A program made the position numbers and the translations under genes. This document shows, in pieces, positions 60,687-64,000 of a stretch of DNA of 64,000 nucleotides. Each line of letters starts with the position of its first letter. Position 1 is the first letter of the stretch. Source of the DNA: Hyphomicrobium_A sp964405975 (GTDB lineage: Bacteria > Pseudomonadota > Alphaproteobacteria > Rhizobiales > Hyphomicrobiaceae). The stretch is taken from the NCBI GenBank assembly GCA_964405975.1, contig CAYOPW010000001.1, positions 65,913 to 129,912 on the forward strand, given 5' to 3'. The notes beneath the pieces are model-generated. The model ran no database searches and was not told the DNA's origin. It was given only the letters and a program-made list of their open reading frames with translations.

Positions 60687-61883
60687 CTAGAGTGGGACCC
60701 AGCCCAGCGCCAAATGCGCCAGCGAGTCCAGGCCGCGACGGACCAAACCGCCCGGCTCTACGTCCTCGGCCGCGTAGAGCGGCACCTCGTTAACGGCATT
60801 CGTCTGGCTGGTCACCCGCAGCTTGGCCACCTGATCGCCTTTGCGGATGGGAGGCTTGAGCGGACCCTGATAGGTGATTTCAGCCCTCAAGCGCGGGTTC
60901 TCGGGAACGCGCGGTAAAATGACGGCCACTTCTCCCTTACCAACGAGGGGCACATAGAAGCGCTCACCGCCCCAAACGCGCGCATATCCAACCGTCTCAC
61001 CTGCGTTGAAAAGTTTGAACTGCTTGAAGCTGCGAAAGCCCCAGTTCAAGAGCTTGATACTTTCCGATTTGCGAGCGCGTTTCGTCGGCATTCCCATCAC
61101 GACGGCGATCAAACGCTTGCCGTCCTGTTTCGCCGACGAAACCATCCCGTATCCCGACGCCTTGATGTAGCCGGTCTTGAGCCCATCAACACCGATGCCG
61201 GCAGAGAGCAGCGGATTACGATTGTAAAATTTGTGCCTTCGGTACTTGAAAAGCTTCTGGGAGAAGATTTTGTAGAATTCAGGGTATTCGCGGATAATGT
61301 GGCGCGCGAGCAAAGCAAGCTCCCGCGCGGTCATCAGATGATCTGGATGATAGAGCCCCGTCGGGTTCCTAAACGTTGACTTGGCCAGCCCGAGGCGGCG
61401 GGCCTCAACCGTCATACGTTTGGCAAAAGCTTCTTCCGAACCGCTGATACCTTCCGCCATCGCGATGGCTGCATCGTTGCCCGACTGCACGATCATGCCC
61501 TTCACAAGGTCGCTGATCGTCGCTTTTTTGTTCAGCGGCACGAACATGGCCGATGTGTGCGATGGTGCCCCGCCTGTGCGCCACGCATGTTCACTCATGA
61601 CGAATTCGTCATCAAGCGATAGCCGGCCGTCCTTGATTGCTTTAAACACCACGGCAAGCGTCATCAGCTTGCTCATGCTCGCCGGCGGCAACAGTTCATC
61701 GGCATTGTGCTGATATAGAATCGCGCCGGTGTCGGCATCCATCAAGATCGCAGCTTTAGCACGCGTGTCGAAATTGCTGCTTTGCCCCGCATCCGCCGAG
61801 CCAACGCTAAATACCGCCACCGCGAGCATTGCGAGCGGGCGCAAGATGGCGTTGCCGATGCGCCAAGTGGCCAGAAATGACAT
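60687..61883 (-). CDS. dacC: D-alanyl-D-alanine carboxypeptidase (PBP5/6 type)
   Basis: 398 aa. Sec signal (LRPLAMLAVAVFSVGSADA), then the S11 peptidase domain with active-site S69-x-x-K72 (PPASMSKLMT), S134-G-N (VQSGNDAA), and KTG at 236-238 (DGLKTGYIKASG). A C-terminal PBP5 domain follows (~300-375), ending with an amphipathic, membrane-attaching helix. It trims the terminal D-Ala from peptidoglycan stems. The exact name (dacA, dacC or dacF) is not decided by sequence here. A good promoter lies 42 nt upstream. Confidence 0.93.
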   Translation of the reverse strand: MSFLATWRIGNAILRPLAMLAVAVFSVGSADAGQSSNFDTRAKAAILMDADTGAILYQHNADELLPPASMSKLMTLAVVFKAIKDGRLSLDDEFVMSEHAWRTGGAPSHTSAMFVPLNKKATISDLVKGMIVQSGNDAAIAMAEGISGSEEAFAKRMTVEARRLGLAKSTFRNPTGLYHPDHLMTARELALLARHIIREYPEFYKIFSQKLFKYRRHKFYNRNPLLSAGIGVDGLKTGYIKASGYGMVSSAKQDGKRLIAVVMGMPTKRARKSESIKLLNWGFRSFKQFKLFNAGETVGYARVWGGERFYVPLVGKGEVAVILPRVPENPRLRAEITYQGPLKPPIRKGDQVAKLRVTSQTNAVNEVPLYAAEDVEPGGLVRRGLDSLAHLALGWVPL

Positions 61884-61924
61884 GTCGGCCTTCAGAACCC
61901 TTTTTAAAACGTGCCCTCCCGCAA

Positions 61925-61954
61925 ACTATCAAAGCAACAGCCTTACGGTGTCAA
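61925..61954 (-). promoter_or_regulatory. promoter of the dac-tmk-holB string
   Basis: On the minus strand: TTGACA (61954-61949), 18-nt spacer, GATAGT (61930-61925), about 42 nt before the dac ATG. The -35 is perfect and four of six -10 positions match. Confidence 0.6.
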
Positions 61955-61978
61955 CGCTTCAAGCCTGAGTATCTAACG

Positions 61979-63004
61979 CTATTCCAATATATGAACGCCA
62001 TTGGCGATTCCAAGATCCGCGATCTTTTTGGTGATGGCGGCAGCCTCTACGTCGCCGAAGGGGCCAAGTTGCACGCGAAAGATTGGCTTCTGCCCTGAAT
62101 TCAGACGTTTTACCGCCATGGGACCGAGCCCTTTCAGCTCGTGGCACCTGCGCTCTGCCTGCGCACGTGAAGCAAAGACGCCGACGTCTACATAAGAACG
62201 TGGTGGTCCACCTAAGCTTGCCCGCTGGGTTGCAAAAGCATCGCCCACCGAAGTCATTTGGATATTGCGTTTCCTTGCGATGTTCTTAGTGGACGCCGTC
62301 TCGAATGGTTCCGCGCCCATGTTCGAATCACCAGCCAAGCGGCGATGTGTTCGATGCCAGCGCTGGTTAGCCAGAAACCGTCGCTCGGCAACGTCACTAC
62401 CGTTGAGCGGTGCCGGTCCGGCATAGCGCACGCGGACGCGCGCGAGGCCCGGGCCTATGAAACCAAGCTCGCGTGCAGAACGTTTTGACAAATCGATAAT
62501 GCGATCGTTGACGTAAGGACCACGATCGTTGACGCGCACCAAAATCGTGCGGCCGTTCTTGAGGTTCGTGACATAGGCGTAAGACGGCAGCGGCAGTGTG
62601 CGATGGCCCGCCGTCAGCGCGCTCATGTCGAAGATTTCGCCGTTCGCCGTGCGCCGGCCATGAAACGCCCTTCCGTACCACGAGGCCACACCGCGGCGGT
62701 CGTAGTTGGGATCTTTGCGCGGCACATACCAGCGCCCAGATACTTGATAGGGCTTGCCAACTTTGTAGTGGCCACCACCTTTGGGGATCGTACGGGCGCC
62801 GCTCATGACGCGCGCGCTCGTCTTTACACCAAGGTCTCGCTCGTCGGTCGCGGTACCCTGCGAGCACCCCCCAAGCACGGCCGCTGACAGCAGAACCCAA
62901 GTTGTAGCGCGAAGAATACCTTGCTGAGGTGAGAGGCGGAATTCCAGCTCACAGGTCGACCGCAACTCTGTCGCGAGATGAGTTCTCGCACTACGCACAC
63001 ACAT
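61979..63004 (-). CDS. rlpA: septal ring lytic transglycosylase RlpA with SPOR domain
   Basis: 341 aa. A lipobox VLGGC with Cys47 in a type II signal peptide preceded by ~30 residues, so the true start may be inside; the ATG at 63004 is the only ATG before it. The DPBB domain is at ~100-200 (GVASWYGRAFHGRRTANGEIFDMSALTAGHRTLPLP with VRVNDRGPYVNDRIIDLS, in segments). The SPOR domain (~263-341: SYVDVGVFASRAQAERRC, FRVQLGPFGDVEAAA) binds denuded glycan at the septum. It cleaves peptidoglycan lacking stem peptides. First gene of the minus-strand run. Confidence 0.93.
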   Translation of the reverse strand: MCVRSARTHLATELRSTCELEFRLSPQQGILRATTWVLLSAAVLGGCSQGTATDERDLGVKTSARVMSGARTIPKGGGHYKVGKPYQVSGRWYVPRKDPNYDRRGVASWYGRAFHGRRTANGEIFDMSALTAGHRTLPLPSYAYVTNLKNGRTILVRVNDRGPYVNDRIIDLSKRSARELGFIGPGLARVRVRYAGPAPLNGSDVAERRFLANQRWHRTHRRLAGDSNMGAEPFETASTKNIARKRNIQMTSVGDAFATQRASLGGPPRSYVDVGVFASRAQAERRCHELKGLGPMAVKRLNSGQKPIFRVQLGPFGDVEAAAITKKIADLGIANGVHILE

Positions 63005-63132
63005 TCGCCAATCCGCTTACGGCAGACATGTTGCACCCCGCCATTGCCATGCAAGCAAAGCCGCGCAGGTGGACATAAGACCACGAGAGGCATCGCAAAA
63101 AGCGCTTAGGATTGGGTAAAGGTCCGGTGACC

Positions 63133-63159
63133 TTGAGAGATGCTGGTTTGGCGTATAGG
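63133..63159 (+). promoter_or_regulatory. candidate promoter of the tRNA-Ser fragment
   Basis: TTGAGA (63133-63138) and TATAGG (63154-63159) with a short 15-nt spacer, ending about 30 nt before the tRNA-like sequence. It has the right orientation but a suboptimal spacer. Confidence 0.3.
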
Positions 63160-63189
63160 GTCGCGCGCCCTGACCCGACGGGCACGCCA

Positions 63190-63237
63190 GGATGAGTGGC
63201 CGAGTGGTTTAAGGCACCGGTCTTGACAACCGGTGCC
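63190..63237 (+). tRNA. tRNA-Ser(UGA), 5' half only (disrupted or att-like)
   Basis: The acceptor strand GGATGAG, T8/G9, D-arm GCCGAGTGGTTTAAGGC and anticodon arm of a serine tRNA are clear, with anticodon TGA at 63224-63226 in the loop CTTGACA. After the anticodon stem the sequence departs: no long variable arm, no GGTTCGAATCC T-arm and no matching acceptor 3' strand with CCA context. Position 37 is C where a purine is expected. The anticodon stem is extended to a perfect 9-bp hairpin (GGCACCGGT with ACCGGTGCC). This is a tRNA broken at the anticodon arm, where tyrosine recombinases usually cross over. Confidence 0.6.
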
Positions 63238-63650
63238 TCCACGTTTTCGGGCGTCCTCGTTTATCCCGCTGCATCCCAGATCGTCCCGTTTTATATCGTT
63301 GAAACAGTTGGTTAGGGGCTCTCTCGTGATTTCTTGTTTTGTTCTGTCCCGGTCCGTTTTAAACAGTCCGGTGCCAATCCGCTGCCAATTTTTAACCAAA
63401 TGTTCCGCAGTTGTTTCCACCGTCATCGCGCTGTTCGTCGACCCGCTGGCGGTGCTTATTTTGGGCGGTCGCAGCCCGGCGTGTCGCCCCCTCGGTGGTA
63501 CACGCCTTCGACCGTTGTCCAGCTCAAACGTGCACGCAGCCCCTGCCGTTTGTCTCGTCGTACATAGGAAGAGACCGATAGGCGCGGATGGTTGCAGCGC
63601 ATTGCGCAACCGGCTCGCCGAGTCGGCTATAGCGGTGCGGTACGCACAAG
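63238..63650. other. T-rich region beyond the split tRNA
   Basis: About 410 nt without a credible gene. It has a visibly different composition (many T-runs such as TTCTTGTTTTG). Related motifs GTCCTCGTTTAT (63253), GTCCCGTTTTAT (63283) and GGTCCGTTTTAAAC (63351) repeat in the same orientation. These resemble arm-type sites of an integrase, but no integrase gene is inside the window. Frames crossing it are low-complexity. Confidence 0.4.
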
Positions 63651-64000
63651 TTATGCGACGTCGATCTCGATCGACCGGAGAGCACTGAAGGATACCGGCG
63701 TTTGGGAAACCGCATACGCTCCCGCCCCAATAACGAGAACGAGGAGGCAATACACAGCGCGCCGCGCGCGTGCGCGGTGGCGGTCACGTTTGGCCTTTTC
63801 CAACCATGCGTGCGCCACAAGCCGGCTTGCGCGGGGCAACTCGTCCGCAATGGGATTGAAAGGTTGAGGATACCAGACAAATCCGCAGTCACAGGCAATG
63901 TCGTGGCGCAAAGTGCGCGGCGTCTTGAAGCCCTTGAGCAGAGTCCGACGGAGCGCTCCTAACTTGCGGTCGAGGACGTCGGCAATCTCAGCCACCAGAA
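63651..64000 (-). CDS. unknown protein with C-terminal membrane helix, 5' end outside the window
   Basis: The frame is open to the right edge, so the protein is probably incomplete; from an in-frame GTG at 63995 it would be 114 aa. Visible part: a charged helical region (IADVLDRKLGALRRTLLKG), a segment with HDIACDCGFVWYPQPFNP, a basic helix (LEKAKRDRHRARARR) and one membrane helix (AVYCLLVLVIGAGAYAV) near the end. I do not recognise it. It may be the first gene of the material beyond the split tRNA. Coding status is uncertain because frames on the other strand are also open. Confidence 0.35.
   Translation of the reverse strand, partial: LVAEIADVLDRKLGALRRTLLKGFKTPRTLRHDIACDCGFVWYPQPFNPIADELPRASRLVAHAWLEKAKRDRHRARARRAVYCLLVLVIGAGAYAVSQTPVSFSALRSIEIDVA

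Noticed and set aside
63190..63280. Complete tRNA-Ser gene
   Set aside because: No T-arm, no proper variable arm and mismatched acceptor strands; C at position 37.
63106..63750. 214-aa minus-strand frame across the tRNA fragment
   Set aside because: Runs through the tRNA-like sequence and has random-looking composition; no domain seen.
63190..64000. Group I intron splitting the tRNA
   Set aside because: No T-arm sequence of a serine tRNA (GGTTCGAATCC-like) could be found downstream within the window.
1..64000. CRISPR arrays, insertion sequences, rRNA genes, known riboswitches
   Set aside because: No regularly spaced repeats, transposase genes, rRNA sequence or recognisable riboswitch cores were seen on either strand.

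Overview
The window is chromosomal core sequence of an alphaproteobacterium, most likely order Hyphomicrobiales (Rhizobiales), possibly a Hyphomicrobiaceae-like lineage. The basis is gene order (ftsB-pdhA-pdhB-pdhC-lpd-lipA-coq10; dusB-ntrB-ntrC-ntrY-ntrX-dat-hfq-hflX-mazG; lptF-lptG-lptD-surA-pdxA-rsmA; gmk-yicC-mltG-fabF-acpP-fabG-fabD; rpsF-rpsR-DUF2232-rplI-dnaB-alr-radA-cvpA-purF; rlpA-dac-tmk-holB-metG-tatD), the fused ispDF, the lipoyl-bearing PdhB and the high GC content. No database search was possible, so the taxonomy is an inference.

Layout. 0-9.2 kb: end of a divisome gene, then the pyruvate dehydrogenase cluster with its lipoate supply (lipA). It is interrupted by a DUF5076 gene, two small lipoproteins and two GlsB-type membrane proteins. 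The E2 subunit has no lipoyl domain, so the only lipoyl domain seen is the one fused to E1-beta. 9.2-12.4 kb (minus strand): ispDF, a MarR regulator, a CinA-type amidohydrolase and an exported pentapeptide-repeat protein. 12.6-23.8 kb: dusB plus the two nitrogen-linked two-component systems NtrBC and NtrYX, D-amino acid transaminase, hfq, hflX and mazG. 23.8-26.3 kb: an unknown membrane protein and pepA in convergent orientation. Between them, at 24632-24659, lies an AT-rich sequence matching the XerCD recombination site dif at 23 of 28 positions compared with the E. coli site as I recall it. KOPS-like octamers point toward this site from both sides, so this is probably the replication terminus.

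26.7-36.0 kb: LPS export and outer membrane assembly (lptF, lptG, lptD, surA-like), pdxA and rsmA, then a FecR-domain secreted protein facing a CHASE2 adenylate cyclase. 36.0-45.0 kb (minus strand): cyclase, gmk, yicC, mltG and the fatty acid synthesis cluster fabF-acpP-fabG-fabD. 45.2-54.5 kb: ribosomal proteins bS6 (with an RGG-type tail), bS18 and bL9, a DUF2232 membrane protein, dnaB, alr, radA, cvpA and purF. 54.5-63.0 kb: an SDR oxidoreductase, then a minus-strand run (rlpA, dac, tmk, holB, metG, tatD, MBL hydrolase) covering cell-wall and DNA-replication housekeeping.

63.0-64.0 kb: only the 5' half of a tRNA-Ser(UGA) gene. Its similarity to tRNA ends at the anticodon arm, and T-rich DNA with repeated GTCC..GTTTTA-like motifs follows. 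This looks like the junction of an integrated element or a broken tRNA, and a partial unknown ORF runs off the right edge. No IS element, CRISPR array, rRNA gene or complete tRNA was found. The most notable observations are the dif site, the lipoyl-less E2, the paired Cys-to-Cys lipoproteins inside the pdh cluster, and the split tRNA-Ser at the right border.
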